A DNA stretch of 64,000 nt from Phoenix dactylifera (GCF_009389715.1 NC_052399.1:16123646-16187645); one strand, 5' to 3'. Counted from the first letter of the stretch, positions 11,517 to 25,023 are shown. Notes: generated by a model from the sequence alone, not told the origin. Translations and numbers: made by a program.

Positions 11517-14500
11517 AAATAAATTTCGTCCTCGAAATTAAACATACCTCGGTTCTCGAAGAGCTGAGGGTAGCGTTGTCGCATCTCTTCCTTCAATTCC
11601 CAGGTAGCTTCCCTTTCAGTGTGTTTGGTCCACTGGACTTTAACGTAGGGAATGGTGCGCCTTCGGAGAATTTGCTCTTTTCTGTCTATGATGCGCAGGG
11701 GAGCCTCCTCATAGGTTAAATCTTTATTTAATTGCAGAGGCTCATGTGGTACCACATGGCTGGGATCCGGAACGTACCTCCGTAACAAAGAGACTTGAAA
11801 GACGTTGTGTACGCCTGATAGCTCTGAAGGTAGGGCCAATTTGTAGGCAACTTTGCCTATTCTAGCAAGAACCTCAAATGGGCCAATGTAGCGAGGACTT
11901 AATTTGCCGTGTCTTCCGAATCGGGTAATACCCTTTGATGGTGAAATTTTTAGGAAGACAAAGTTCCCCTCCAAAAATTCCAAGGCCCTTCTTCCTCTGT
12001 CAGCCCATCTTTTCTGTCTATCCTGGGCAGCCTGAAGCCTTTGCTTAATTAGTAGTACCTTGTCTCTAGTGTGCTGGGCCAGTTCGGGGCCTAGCATTTT
12101 CCGCTCCCCGACATCATCCCAGTGTAAGGAGGATCGGCATCTTCTCCCATAGAGAGCTTCGTATGGGGCCATCTGGATACTGGAATGGTAGCTATTGTTA
12201 TAAGCAAATTCCACCAGTGGTATGTGACTATCCCAGTTTCCACCTAGGTCCACAGTGCAAGCCCTCAGCATGTCTTCCAGAGTTTGGATTGTCCGCTCTG
12301 ACTGGCCGTCAGTCTGGGGGTGGTATGCTGTACTGAGCCTCAGTCCGGTACCCATGGCCTTCTGAAAGCTTTCCCAGAATCTGGACACGAATCGGGGGTC
12401 ACGATCAGAAATGATACTCACTGGTACTCCGTGCAGGCGTACAATCTCATCGATGTATAATTGGGCCAGCTTGTCTAAAGGAGTACCAATTCTGAATGGC
12501 AGAAAATGAGCTGATTTTGTAAGGCGATCAACAATCACCCACACTGCATCATTCTTTCTCACCGTTTTGGGGAGTCCTATAACAAAATCCATCGTGATGT
12601 GCTCCCACTTCCATTCAGAAATTTCTATTGGTTCCAGCAACCCTGCTGGCCTCTGGTGCTCTGCTTTTACTAGCTGACAGGTCAAGCATCGGGCCACAAA
12701 CTCAGCTATTTCTCTCTTCATCCCCTTCCACCAGTAATGTTCCCGAAGGTCCCGGTACATTTTAGTATTGCCTGGATGAATAGAGAAACGGGATTGGTGG
12801 GCTTCTTCCATGATTTCCCTTTTTAGGTCAACATTTGCCGGTACACACAGTCGGTGGCCAAACCTTAGAGTGCCATCTGGGTGCATTTGGAGTTCGGGTC
12901 GCAACCCTTTCTCCACTTCATCCTTGAGCTGGCAAATGTGCTCATCAGACTGCTGGGCAACCTTTATTCTATCGATCAAGGTTGGTTGTATACTCAAGGC
13001 GGCCAGCAAAATTTTTGTAGTTTGGGTAACCACCTCAACCTGCATTTTATCGAGATCCTTCTGAATCTGTGGTTGAGTGGTGAGTAAAGTGGCGGAGCTT
13101 ATAACTGACTTTCTGCTTAGGGCATCCGCCACCACGTTGGCCTTTCCTGGGTGGTATTTAATACTCAAGTCATAATCCTTCAAGAGTTCCAACCACCTTC
13201 TTTGCCTCATATTCAATTCCTTCTGGGTGAATATATACTTCAGGCTCTTGTGGTCGGTGTACACATCACAGTGTTCGCCATACAAATAATGTCTCCAAAG
13301 TTTCAAGGCGAACACTACTGCGACCAACTCTAGGTCATGTGTCGGGTAGTTCTGTTCATAGGGTTTCAGCTGTCTCGAGGCATAGGCTACCACCTTGCCA
13401 TCTTGCATCAGCACACAGCCTAGCCCGTTCTTGGAAGCATCACTGTAGATGGTAAATTCTCCAGTTAAGGACGGTAATGTCAAAATTGGGGCAGAAACTA
13501 ACCTTTGTTTAAGCTCCTGGAAGCTCCTCTCACACTTGCCGTCCCAGATAAACTTGGCCCGTTTCTTAGTCAACTGGGTCAAGGGGGTAGCTATTTTGGA
13601 GAACCCTTCCGCAAATCGCCGGTAATACCCGGCTAATCCCAAAAAGCTTCTTATAGTTGTACCTTCAATTCCCTTAACTCAGCAGGGGCCATCCGGTAAG
13701 GAGCCTTGGAGACTGGCCCTTCTCCTGGTGCGAGGTCGATTGTGAATTCGATCTCTCGGTCTGGGGGTAATCCTGGTAATTCCTCCGGGAAGACATCCGG
13801 ATATTCTCTGATTACTGGAATATCTTCCAGTTTGGTCTCTTTCTGGGTATCCATTACACAGGCCAGATAGGCCATACACCCTTTTCTCACAGCCTTTCCA
13901 GCTTTCAAGGCAGAAATAAAGTGTAGTGTAGGAGCATCTTGAAGGGTATATCGCCCTGAAAGAAAAATTCTTGCTCCCCAGGTATCCGAAATACCACCTT
14001 CTTGTGGTAACAATCAATGTGGGCATGATACTGTGACATCCAGTCCATGCCCAAGATAATATCAAAGTCTTGCATGTCAAGCTGTAAAAGATTTGTCTCT
14101 AATTCTTTTTCCCCTATCTGAATTATGCAATCTTTATATTTAGTGTCAACAATTGCGATTTTCTGAAGGGGTGTAGCAACATGCCATGGTTCCACTAATT
14201 TCTCAGATGTGCTATGTAATTGTCTGGAAAAGCTAACCGACACGAAAGAATGCGTAGAACCAGAATCAAATAGAATGAGGGCAGGAACCAAGTTGACCAG
14301 AAGTGTACCTGTCACCACTTGATCGCTAGCACTGGCATCCTGTCGAGTCAGTGCGAAAACCCGAGGGTTACCCCTCGATCTCTGGTCCTCTGGTGCAGTA
14401 TGTCTGGGCTCGTCCTTCTTTCGGCTAGGGCAGTTGCGGGCGATGTGTCCTGTCTGCCCGCAAGAATAACAAGCTCCGGTCTTCTTCATGCAGGTACCCC

Positions 14501-15330
14501 TGTGGTTTCCGCCACAGGTGGGGCAGCCTCTGCTCTGTCTCTTCTTGGGCACAGACCCCTTGCTGCCTCCAGCCCCACTACTCGGTGCTCCTGATGACCG
14601 GGTCCTCTTCAGGTCCTCCCTCTCTCTCCCGGACCGTATCAGGTCAGCCTCAACCTTCAAGGCTCGGTGCAGTACATCTTTGTAGCTTGAGAATAAATGG
14701 GAGGATATTCGGGACCGAATCCCATACCTCAATTCCTGCTCAAACCGGTTCACCTCACTTCTCTCATCCTCCATGAACTTGGGGCAAAATCGTCCCAGTT
14801 CGTTAAATTTATTGGCGTACTCCAGAACGGACATCTGGTCAGTCTGGGTTAGTGTCAAAAACTCATTCTGCTTCGCCAGGTGCACTGAGTCCGGAAAGTA
14901 TTGATTGTAAAACATCCTCTTAAAGTCCCTCCAGGTGAGTCTGTCAACGGCATAAGCCGTCTCCATGGCCGTCCACCAGTATTCGGCGTTTCCTGTCAGC
15001 ATAGAGGTCGCCAGCCGGACTGTCACCTCATCAGGAAAGTGGAGGGCTCGGAACATCTTCTCTATCTCCCGGATCCATGTTTCAGCCGCCATAGGGTCAG
15101 ACCCACCCTCAAAGGTCGGGGGGGTTCAGTCGGCGGAACCTCTCATAGCAGGAGTCTGCTGATGGCATAGCGGCCAACTGCATCATCTGCTGCTGTTGCA
15201 GCACTTGCGCCATAAGCCGATACACTCCGGCTAGGCCTGCCTGACCTGCTGCAGACCGTGGAGTATCCGGGGAAACTGACCGCTCGCTGGGCTCCGGGAA
15301 GGGTGGTCTCCGGTCGTCATCCATATCTTC
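11517..15330 (-). other. Gag-Pol coding body of the Ty3/gypsy element
   Basis: Reading on the minus strand from about 15324, there is Gag with a retrotransposon-gag domain (about 14.6-15.1 kb), a CCHC knuckle with CYSCGQTGHIARNC (about 14.4-14.5 kb), and an aspartic protease with the DSGS active site (about 14.27 kb). Next come RT/RNase H sequence, with the RNase H part marked by YSDAS and TDHKSL, the integrase HHCC finger, the integrase core with DRDPRF and [12 protein letters not shown], and a chromodomain-like tail ending at about 11.55 kb. This is a fossil coding region and is not annotated as host genes. It is broken as a whole. Confidence 0.9.
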
Positions 15331-15468
15331 CTAATGATCACCTAGCAGTCAAAAATTTTTAAAGTGAGGTTATGATAAACTAGCATATTATAACATTTTC
15401 TATGACGGTGACATTCTTAACTACCCTTTTCCTTAGGCATTTTATGGTTATTCTATTGTTTAACCTAA

Positions 15469-15481
15469 GGCTCTGATACCA
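15469..15481 (-). other. Primer binding site (initiator tRNA-Met type)
   Basis: The minus strand reads TGGTATCAGAGCC, the usual plant PBS complementary to the 3' end of initiator tRNA-Met, 5 nt inside the 5' LTR. It fixes the element's orientation. Confidence 0.88.
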
Positions 15482-15486
15482 CTAGG

Positions 15487-18363
15487 TGTCACGCCCCGGA
15501 TCCGGATCCGTGACACGGCCGTGCTATTGCCGACTATCGCCCACAGTAGCACGCAGCCTCATACAGGGGTAACAGGTAGCCAAAAAGGATTCATCCTTAT
15601 ATATATATATTAAAAGTTTGCAGTACAACCTTCAAGTTTGAAACCAAAAATACAGAACTTCTATGCTATTCAAATGTACAGAAGTATATAAGCTTCTCCA
15701 AAAATACGAAGCTCTGTAACAAAATAAAAACATATCTGATGGCGATCACTGGTGAGGATCTGAAAGAAAACGAAACACAAACAGATGTGAGCTACACGGC
15801 TCAGTAAGTAATCCTGCATAATCCTACCGGATCAACCAGTAGACTAAACATGTAAATCAGGATTTTGAGAAGCTGACATGCATGTTTATCTAATAATCAT
15901 CCTGGCATAATAAGTATGCAATTTAAACAAAGCAGTAGTGCAAATCACAAAATTTTCATATTTATATGCATATGAAACCGTGCCCCCCCCCCCCGGCATG
16001 CCGTGGTCCTTTTTCTCTCGGATGCTACTGCGAAGTCAGACTCGGCCACTGGCGGGGCCAGCTCAGTTACTATTCAGCCACTGGCGGGGCAAGCTCAGTT
16101 ACTATTCAGCCACTGGCGGGGCAGGCCCAATTCCAATTCAGCCACTGGCGGGGCAGCTCAGTTACTATTCAGCCACTGGCGGGGCAGCTCAGTTACTATT
16201 CAGCCACTGGCGGCTCAGTCATTCTCAGTAGCATCTTTGAGCCCATTATAGTGCCTCTGGGCTAGCTAAGACTTTATAAACTTACATGCATGATTATAAT
16301 ATCAGTATCATCATGTTGCATACATAGCCATAGCTTCTGCGATCATTAAAGTTACTTATGCATTGTAACATATCATGTATAAAAAATATATACTTAAAAT
16401 AAATGCTTAGGAAACATTAATAACATAACATGATCCATAACAGGATTAGGACAGGTTACTTACAGTGATTCGTTTTCTCCCAAGTTTCTTACGTCCTGGT
16501 GACGGATCCTGAGTCACCTAAAATCACATTATAATGAGCATATTATTTCCTTTTACTTGTTTGGATTCTACCCGAAATTTAGCCCAAGTCTAATGTGTTC
16601 ATATTGGAGCCTTGATTGGGTCCATATGGTTTAATTGGCCTTCTAATTGGTCATTAGGCTTAATCCCAAGTTTAATTTGGGTTTAATTTTGGTTAAATTT
16701 ATAGTCTGGCTTGTCCAGACTTAGCCCAATTTGATTGGGCTCGGGTTTAGTCAAATTTGGCTAAACCCTTTCCCCTTTTTTTTTTTCTCTTTTTCTTTTT
16801 CTTTTTCTTTTTCTTTTTCTTTGGGCTTAACGGGTTGCGGGTTCGGATTCGGATCCGACCCGCGAACCCGTTATCAGGTTTTCTTCCCCCCTTCCAGAGG
16901 CTTCCGCCTCTTCATCTCCCGCTCTCCTCTCTCTCCTCTCTTTTCTCCTTCGTCTCCACCGAAACCATGCCTCCGGCCGGTCCTCCGGCCCCCTCCTTCT
17001 CCTCCGGCCAGATCTGTGGCCTTCTCCCTCTCGGTCACTCCCTCTCCTTCTCTCTCTCTTTCTCTTTCTTTCTTCTTTGTTTTCGCCGAGACCCTAGCCT
17101 CCGGCCGAGCCCTCGGCTTTCTTCTTCTCCTCCGGCCGGATCTACGGCCTCCTCTATCTCTCCTTTCCTCCCTTGCTCTCTCTTTCTTCTTTTTTTTTTT
17201 TTCTTTATTTTCACCGAAACCCTGACTTTCAGCCCACCGAAACCCTCCTCTTCTTCCTTTTTCTTCCCTTGCAGGCGGCCGGGGAGACGAGGCTCCCCCC
17301 GATCTACCAACCGAGGTGGAGTTTCCCCCCCGGAGCGCCGGCGGAAGGGAAGGCCAGCCCTTCCTCCCTCCGAATTAATGCCGGAGAGGGGAAGGGCTCG
17401 GAGATGGGTCGGGATCCGGCTATAAACGAGAGCCTCCACCCGCTCCGTCCACGGCAAGGCATGGCCGGAGGGGATGAAGCCTCAAGGTCCGGTGAGTTCT
17501 CTTTTTTTTTTTTTTTTTCTTTTTTCTTTCTTTCTTTCTTTCTTCTTTTTCTTTTCTTCGGTCATTCCTTCCGGCACCACCACCCCTTGCCGGAGAAGAG
17601 GTGGTGGTCCGGCCGGGGCTGGCGGCCCTGTGGCCGCCTCTGTTGTCGTCCCGGCCAGATATGGCGGCCTGGGTTGCCCCCCCCCGAACCCCAAGGTACC
17701 CGCGGCCGAGGCCGCGGTGTCCGGTTCGTGAACAGGCCGAACCCGGTTGGGTTCAGTCCGGATGGTCGCGGCCTGTGAGTCCGGCCCGACCCAGGGATTG
17801 TGGGTTTTTCTCCCTCTCCTGTGCCGGCCTCCTCCCCTCTATGTCACTGTTGACACAGAGGGGAAGAGCACCCCACAGAGGGGTTTCTCCATGCTTTATA
17901 ATTTTATTAACAGGGAGTCCATACCTGGTTTTAGTCGGGTGTAGTCGGGCAGTGCTTCCTCCCTGGTAGTCCCCCCTTCTTCAGAGCTTCAGGGCTCCTT
18001 GGCCTTAGGCTCCAGGGCTTCGGCTCCCTCTCTCTTTCTCTCGTTCGGTGTTTAGGGGGGTCTGTGATTTGGGGTTGCCGGCAGAGGCTTAAATATTTGT
18101 TTAGAGGATGAAACCCCCCTCTGAGAGGTCCCATCCTCTCCTTTCCTCCATACTTCGGGACTGGCTGCCGCCCCCCTTGTCTCCGGCGCGCCGGCATCGG
18201 CTGCCAGCAGGGGGTGCGGTAACCCCTCCCTGTCGGTCTTATCCCTTCGTTTTTTTTTTTTTTTTCTGATAATAGTTATGCTGGCTACAGTGAAATTTGG
18301 GCCCAACTCTTAACTGGGCCTATTTCTTATTGGGCCTAGTAGGTTGTGGGCCCGGACATTACA
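15487..18363 (-). repeat. 5' LTR of the Ty3/gypsy element
   Basis: This is the direct copy of 8624-11503, with TG..CA ends and the same 31 bp tandem array (about 16037-16215). Its (TTTTTC)n run is shorter (about 16785-16821). Most differences from the other LTR are in mononucleotide, C-run and T-run lengths, with about 20 substitutions. Confidence 0.93.
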
Positions 18364-18725
18364 GATACAAAGCACTGCGGTGTGGGGGCAGCGTCATGGA
18401 GAATTCTGGTTAATTAATATGGGCTTGCATCTATCATTTGTCCGGCCGGTTCTATATATTTTTTCTTAAAGCAAAAATATATATAATTATAAATTTTCAT
18501 GTGAGATCATCCCCACCGCGACCCCCTGACAATTTTCCCTGGTTACAGGAGACATTTTGATTCCTTCAATGCCTTATGCATTAAATTATCTTTTCGTTGC
18601 TTGCCAAACTTTGTGCCTTTTTTCAGATGTCACGTTTTTTCATTTTTCAACAAAAATCTCTTTAACTTTTTGCCATCTTGCCTATTCCATAGTTGTAGTT
18701 TCCTACCTTCTATTTTAATGTTCAC

Positions 18726-18728
<3 letters not shown>

Positions 18729-18777
<49 letters not shown>
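18729..18777. repeat. (TA)n microsatellite
   Basis: An uninterrupted AT/TA run of about 49 bp. Confidence 0.95.
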
Positions 18778-18782
<5 letters not shown>

Positions 18783-20899
18783 AAAATGACAGTTTTGAAG
18801 TTGATGAATATTTTTTCTCGAGTCCATCTATCAATATTTATATCAAGAATATTTTTCTCTATTTTTTAAAAAATTGATTTAATTACCCCATGCCTTTCTC
18901 ATCGCTAAGAATTGTGTACACTTTTTTCTTCCAAATTGAACCTTTTTCTTTAAACTTTTAGCCACGTTAAATTTTATTTTTTCATCCAATTAAACTCCCG
19001 AATGACTAGAATCCTTATTTATGTCTCCTAAATGATAATGTAAAATCCAGCAAATTGGGCCTGGTCCACTTGACCGGCCCACTCACTTTGGCCCAACAAA
19101 AAAAAAGGAAAAAAAATTGCATGTGCCACACACGTGCCTGGAGAGAAGAGGTCTCCTAACGGGAGTCTTCTTCCTCTTTGAGTTGGTCGGACGAAATCCG
19201 ACTTCAGGTTGGATTCTGATCATGGACAAGCACTATTTAAAGCTCCCTCACTCATCCCTCTTCCACTTCACCGAAGAACCCAGCCGTCACCAAATTTCTT
19301 TTCAATTTCTTCTGCGGTCGTCGACTGTGTCAACGTCATTGTCGCGGTTAACCGCCGTCGAAAACCAGATAAGGACCTGACCTCTCTTAAGCTACTCTTT
19401 CTCTCCTTCTTCTGGGGTCGTCGAGAGCCTCAATTAGGTCGGTAATCTTCGAATTTTTGGTGGAAAAGGGTGATGTGCTATGTTTTCCTATTTTATTGGA
19501 TCGATCGCTTCTCTTATTGATTCTGATTTGTTTCGTCATCGGCGCTTGTCACTAAATCTCTCTCTGGCTCCCTTGATGGCTATGGCCTTGACCAGAGTTC
19601 CGACCACCGAGGCACCTCAGTTCCATGATTCAAGAGGGGATCGGAAACTCTTGTTTTGATCTGATGCCACCAGTCATTGCCACCCATAGTGGGTAGCCAT
19701 AAGTTCCTTGGCTTGAGGCACCACCACAACTACCTTCTCCCTCTTCCTTTTTTCTTCCCTTGGATGGAGACAGACCTTGCTCTCTCTGCCTCTCTCCGAT
19801 CTCTCTCTTCCCCGCTTTCTCTCTCTGCAAAGTTTTTTCTCTTAATTCATGGCAAGACATGTTGAATAATCTAGGTTGACCCGTGCTATTGACAATCAAA
19901 CTCAAAACCCTGATTGAACCCGAACAAAGATTCTCTCTCTTCTTTATTCTCTCTGTATAATGTCTCTCTCTATCTAGATTTTCTTTTTCTACTATCTCTA
20001 GAGATGATAGACGAGTAGGATACTTTTCTTCATGATTTTGGGTCAACCCTAGTAAAGCATCCTGATCCATGATCGTCGGGTGACGTTTCAGCTCCCATCT
20101 TGGCTCCTGCGAGGCATTGTTATATTTGATCACCACAATTTTTATTGAACTATTTGTGTCCTAGTCCGAGCATAATTCGATGAATTTTATTTTGATCAAG
20201 CCGACCGAAGTGTGGGGCATTCTCACTTGGTCAATTCTATGAAGATGTTTCGAGAGCCATGAGGGAGCAAAGGACATTAGCAATGGCAAAGAGAGGAAGT
20301 GAGAGATGAGGGCGCGATGGATGGAGAAGCCAATGGCCCTCAGCTTCTTCTCGACGGTCCAAGCTTGGATCTTCCTGTTGTCTATCAACAGCAAGTTGCA
20401 GGTTTGCACTGCTCGCACCATCTCGAAGTGGTCGATGCTGCTACTATGCCTCATCACTCTCACTTGCTATGCCGCAAAAGGAGCCATCGAAGGTGGTCAA
20501 AGAGGATGAAGTAGCCGGACGGTTTTAGATTTCAGAGAGGTATTTTAGAAATTTTGAATCATTTAGACCATCATGTGATAGTCATGCAACCATCTTATTA
20601 AGGAGATGATAAAAATTAAGTCATTGTCGATCAAAATTGCAATTTTATGGACGAGATTGAGACATTTTTAAGGGGATGTGCCAATTGGCAAAAATGCAAC
20701 TCGGGTAAGGAACATATTTTTTATAGAAAAAATTCTACATCGCACGAAAACGAAACGTTCGCCATTTTAATTTTATATAAAATTCCCCAAAACTCCACTC
20801 CACACTAGTTCCGATTCCCTCACTATTTTAAAATATTTACAATATTTTCGACTTTCCAGCATCCAAAGATGCTCTGTCTTTTATCACAAGCAGCGCATA

Positions 20900-20902
<3 letters not shown>

Positions 20903-20938
<36 letters not shown>
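20903..20938. repeat. (TA)n microsatellite
   Basis: An uninterrupted TA run of about 36 bp, 140 bp downstream of the IQD stop codon and therefore possibly in its 3'UTR or just beyond. Confidence 0.9.
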
Positions 20939-20940
<2 letters not shown>

Positions 20941-21076
20941 CAAAAAACAAAATATTATATAAATAACAAATCCAAATCCAACAAGAACTCAAGACTCGAT
21001 CGATCATCACGCATGATAGATAACAACAGCACGGATATAAGTACACGACCCATGCATGCATGCATCCATGCATCCA

Positions 21077-24000
21077 TCAAACGTATATGCCCCTCCTCCC
21101 GTCCCCTCCCACCGGCGGCGTCCAGTCATCCTCACCGTAGCTGGAATCCGGACTGTACCCTGTGTGCCGCCTTGTCTGAACACGGAGCCCACCACCCCCG
21201 CGGCTCGGGCTCCTCCCAGGTCCTCCCGAGCTCGACGACTCCCTGCTGAGCCCCGACCCCGCCCTCCCAGTCGACGGATTCCACTGAGCCGCATGCCGCC
21301 TGGCCGCCGGTACATGGCTCCGAACCTTGGCCCTGGCTGACTGAGTCGCAGCCATGTAACTCGGCACCGCCGTAGTCTCATCCCGACGATCGTGCACCGG
21401 ATTGGATGGGCTTCGTCCAAGGTCCATCTCGACGGTCTTCTCCGACAGGTCTACGGTGTTGGTGGCCGTGACGTAGGAGCTCTCAGGCGGCACCGGCGGT
21501 GCATCGCGCCTGGCCTGCCACTGCTGGGTGGCCATCCAGCGCTCCAGCCAGTTCCAGCCCCACTGGGGCTTCTCAGGCTTCCACTGCTGCTGCCAATTGT
21601 GTACAGATGAAGTGTGTCAATGTAGTACCGTGTTAACTGCATACTAGAGACAACTGAAGATAGAAATGGATACCTGTGAAGTGTAAGCATACGCGAGGGC
21701 TCTTTCACGACGAATGACGGCGTCATGCTTGCGCTGGGAGTTGGCCTTCATGGTCTCCAAGGTTTGGTGGCCCGCGTCCCAGTCTCTAAAGCCAAAGCCG
21801 TCCTTGGATGAGGGGCTTTTGTTACCGATGGGATGGCTTCCTTGTTCTTCTTCTTCGTCCTCGTATTGTTCTTCCATAGCGAAGTCTTGGCGGCGGTGGC
21901 GGTGGTGGTCACGGCCTCCACCTTTGATGTGGTCGAGGTAGTCGGAGAAGGGTTCGTGGGTCAGGACTTTGGTGGCGGTGGAGGGAGGGCGGGGGAAGAG
22001 GGAGCTGCGAGAGTGCTGGGAGAACTGGATGCGGCGAGCGCGTACGCGGGCCTGGACGCGGACGAGGGCCTGCATGCAGCGCATCGTCATCTGGGCCTGC
22101 TTCCGGACGTGGTGACCTCGGAACAGGGCCTGCAGCCGCACCAGCCCTCTCAACGCCCGCAGGGCTCTCCGGGCCTGTACCACCGTTCCCCATGTTAATA
22201 TGGTTCGACAGTTGCAACCAAAAAAAAGGTTCAACGCTTTGTTCTCTCTCTCTTATAATAATAAAAAAAAAAGGGTGGCGAAGCTACCCGTGAACTGTAG
22301 TTTACAAAGATCTAAAGATTACAAGAAATCAGGTAAAGATCAATCCCAGAATACCAGTCAAAGAAAAGACCAAATTTAAAATGGCTCACAGTTTGTGCAA
22401 TAAGTAATATAAGGTTCCAGTTCAGCCACCTACAGGTTGCAAATATCGCTCCAAGGATCTTCGCCGGGTGATATATAAAAGAAAAACAAATTAAAACAAA
22501 GAACAGAAGCATACAACATTTGTTGACATAGTGCACATCATGTGGTTGCAGTATTGAACCTTAGCAAATTAGCTCTCCACAGGAACAATTTTTTCTCGCC
22601 AAATTATTTTTCTTTTAGGAAAGCCAATTTCTAAAATATTTATGCTTGAAAAATAGTTTTGAGATGTTTAATTGACCATACAAAAACGGCATATTCTAAG
22701 GTATTGTTTGAGCAGCTACTTTTCTTAACTAATTATATAAAATATTTATTATATATTTAATAAAAAATTTATTCATATATTTTGATAGTTTAAGAATAGT
22801 TTTGAAAAAAAAAATCTTAATTACCCATAAAAAAAGCTTTTCTATGTCCCTCGTAAATTTTTTTCATAAAATATAAGAATCGTATTTTCATAAAAAATAC
22901 TACTTTTTTATTTTTTAAATTCTAACCAAATAAAAAAAATTCTTCAATTTTTTTGTCAAGACCATATTTATTTATTTATTTATTTATTTTCGCCACAAAC
23001 CAATCAAGTCGTATTTTTTGCCGATAAGGCTCTTACTATACGAGAACATGATAAAACGTTGACACCAAAACGCTCGGTGCAAGCGAAATGAACAAAGTCT
23101 GCTTTGTATCTCGTCATGCTTGCCGCAGGAATTTTGCAACATAATCGAGTCGTAACACGTACGACGATGTAGGCTCTTTAGGTGAAGAGGATCTGTCCAT
23201 TTTCGCGAACAGGACTTCCTGACTGAGCATAGGCGAGGCCTTTTATCTTGTCAGGTTCATTCCAATTAATAAAACCCGTGAAGAGTAACAGGGTTATGGT
23301 ACCGAATTATAATAAAATAACATAAAACAATAGTGAAAAGGAATTCGGACTCAAAAGTTTGAAAAAAAGTTAATATAACACTTATTTTATTAGAGTAAAA
23401 GGGTTATTTATTAGAGTTATATATTACTCAACGTAGCAGGCAAGGAACCAACTAAAAGCAAGTGTGGTGTTGCATGGCTGAGATCGGATCGAGTCCGTAT
23501 TGTCCATGTCCTGACGGTGGTTCCAAGTTCCAATAATCCGTGCTGCAAGACCAGACCTGACCCTTTGCAATCTGAACCCAAAACCTAGTAATCATAGCCT
23601 TTGGGTCCACAGCTTTTCCACTTGTTGGTCGGGCAAGTCTGCCAAACCCACTAGCGGATAGAAAACCAGGGACCATTCTTAAAGCAACGGATGTCATAAT
23701 AACATTATAACTACCATAATATCCATCTTAAATGATAACTTCTATAATAGCAATAATAACCATTTTGCAGACTCCCATTATACACATTCTTTATTAAAAA
23801 GAAAGCAGCCGTAGGTCCTTCTCATCAAAATATGATGCTTCCAAATATTCATCTGTATAAAAATTCAAAGTATAATAACTTTCTCTATTATATAACTATG
23901 CTGTTTTTTCGCCATTGTTTTGTCATTTTTTGTAATTATGTTGTTATGGTAGTCTGGAGAGGAAGAGTTGCATGGAAAACTCTGAGACTTATTATTTTTT

Positions 24001-24845
24001 AATTTTATTATATATATTCGTACTCATACTATATAAAATAATTATTTTAGTAGAAAATAAATAAATAAAATAGAATAGAACTATTAATTAGGAAATCCTA
24101 GGATGGGGTTTTTTGGTGTGTGTGTGTGTTGGGGGCCGTTGGGTGGTCTTAGAAAAGTAATGGGGGATGGTGCCAAGCAAACGTGGCGTTATATCACACA
24201 ATTGTTCGTCGGATTCACACGAAAAGCCCTGCATCTCTTGAGCGAAATTTTTTTTCTCAATTTCCCTAATTTCTTTTTATAAAGGCTGCGTAACTAGGTT
24301 TCCATTCGTTAATCGCACATAAAGATGAATTTTTTGATTCGAAAAAAAAGGGGGAAACGATGTAGGACAAGGGAATCGGCGACGTACCAGGTATCCGCGG
24401 TAGTAGGACTGGATGCGAACCGCGGCCTTCTCCTCCCTAGAGAGTCGGCCGTACCCCGCCAGCCTCACCACCTTTGCCGCCGCCTCCGCGGCCGCCGCCG
24501 CCGCCTCGGCCGCAGCCGCCGTCGCCACCGCCACCGCGATCGCGTGCTCCCTGTCCTCCTCCTCTGCCGCCCCCAACGACCCGCCGCCGTCGTTCGTGGC
24601 CTCCGGCGACGTCTCCGCCGGGAAATGCTCCACCGACACTATCTCCGGCGTGTCATTTCCCTCCGCCTCGACCTCCCTCCCCCTCTGCCTCTGGGAAAAA
24701 TAATTCCGGAAAAAATCAATTTTAGATCGAATTTGGAAGCGTGGGGATGGTGAGGGGAGAGACTGACCCTTCGGTCGAGGTCTTTTGAGGAGGAGGGCTT
24801 GAAGACTCTCTTGACGGTTGAGAACCAGCCGGCCTTCTTCCCCAT
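21077..24845 (-). CDS. IQD (IQ67-domain) calmodulin-binding protein
   Basis: Four exons join in phase 0 into a 464-residue protein: 24845-24768 (1-26), 24690-24388 (27-127), 22174-21674 (128-294), 21589-21077 (295-464, stop TGA). All junctions are GT..AG. The start [19 protein letters not shown] is the standard IQD amino end. The IQ67 domain (about 112-178) is split between exons 2 and 3 at the usual place ([10 protein letters not shown] / [20 protein letters not shown]) and carries three IQ motifs for calmodulin. A DUF4005-type tail includes [18 protein letters not shown] (from about 369). Exon 2 has an Ala-rich stretch and exons 1-2 are very GC-rich. IQD proteins are plant scaffolds at microtubules, plasma membrane or nucleus that link Ca2+/calmodulin to cell shape and transport. 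The exact IQD number cannot be told from this alone. Confidence 0.93.
22175..24387 (-). other. Large intron 2 of the IQD gene
   Basis: The intron is 2.2 kb and bounded by the donor CTG/GTACGT and acceptor ACAG/GCCCGG. It is AT-rich, with TATTT and poly-A/T runs and a short (GT)n at about 24115-24130. No other gene or clear mobile element is seen. Confidence 0.7.
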
Positions 24846-25023
24846 TCGATGCTGGTTTTTGATTCACGGCGTCACGATTCTGCGTCAAACTCTGAGTGAT
24901 CGCGGGGGCGTTGCAACGAAGATAGGCAGGACGGGAAGGGAAGGAGAGAAGTTGGGGAGGGAAATGCGGTGGCGGTGAAAAGACGGGGGGTTGCGGGTGA
25001 GCTAATAAGTGCAATGCCGACCG

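Larger units (their letters stand above)
8624..18363 (-). mobile_element. Ty3/gypsy chromovirus-type LTR retrotransposon, young, broken
   Basis: The element is 9.74 kb and lies on the minus strand. Its two LTRs (2,880 and 2,877 bp) each start TGT and end ACA, and a perfect 5 bp duplication GATAC flanks it (8619-8623 and 18364-18368). The order of parts on the minus strand is 5' LTR, PBS, gag with a CCHC zinc knuckle, aspartic protease, RT/RNase H section, integrase with HHCC zinc finger, a C-terminal chromodomain-like region, PPT, 3' LTR. The Pol order with integrase last makes it Ty3/gypsy; the chromodomain and long LTRs suggest the Tekay/Del group. By eye the LTRs differ at about 20 of 2,850 aligned bases (about 0.7%), plus homopolymer and microsatellite length changes. 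That implies insertion well under one million years ago at usual plant rates. It looks broken, with about three breaks in the coding body. Confidence 0.93.
18369..21076. other. Intergenic DNA with repeat debris
   Basis: This stretch lies between the LTR element and the 3' end of the IQD gene. I see two (TA)n tracts, C/T-rich stretches, and a possible promoter-like ACTATTTAAAG with a pyrimidine-rich leader at about 19225-19440 that leads to no recognisable protein. Open frames at 19630-20136 (minus) and 20161-20514 have no family resemblance and low-complexity Arg/Glu/Ser content. I call no gene here. Confidence 0.5.

Noticed and set aside
19630-20136. 168-codon minus-strand frame downstream of the LTR element
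   Set aside because: It is Arg/Glu-rich low-complexity sequence without a domain, promoter or splice context, in a repeat-like region.
21056-21340. Plus-strand frames over the last IQD exon
   Set aside because: They are Pro/Arg/Ser-rich shadows of the GC-rich IQD coding exon on the minus strand.
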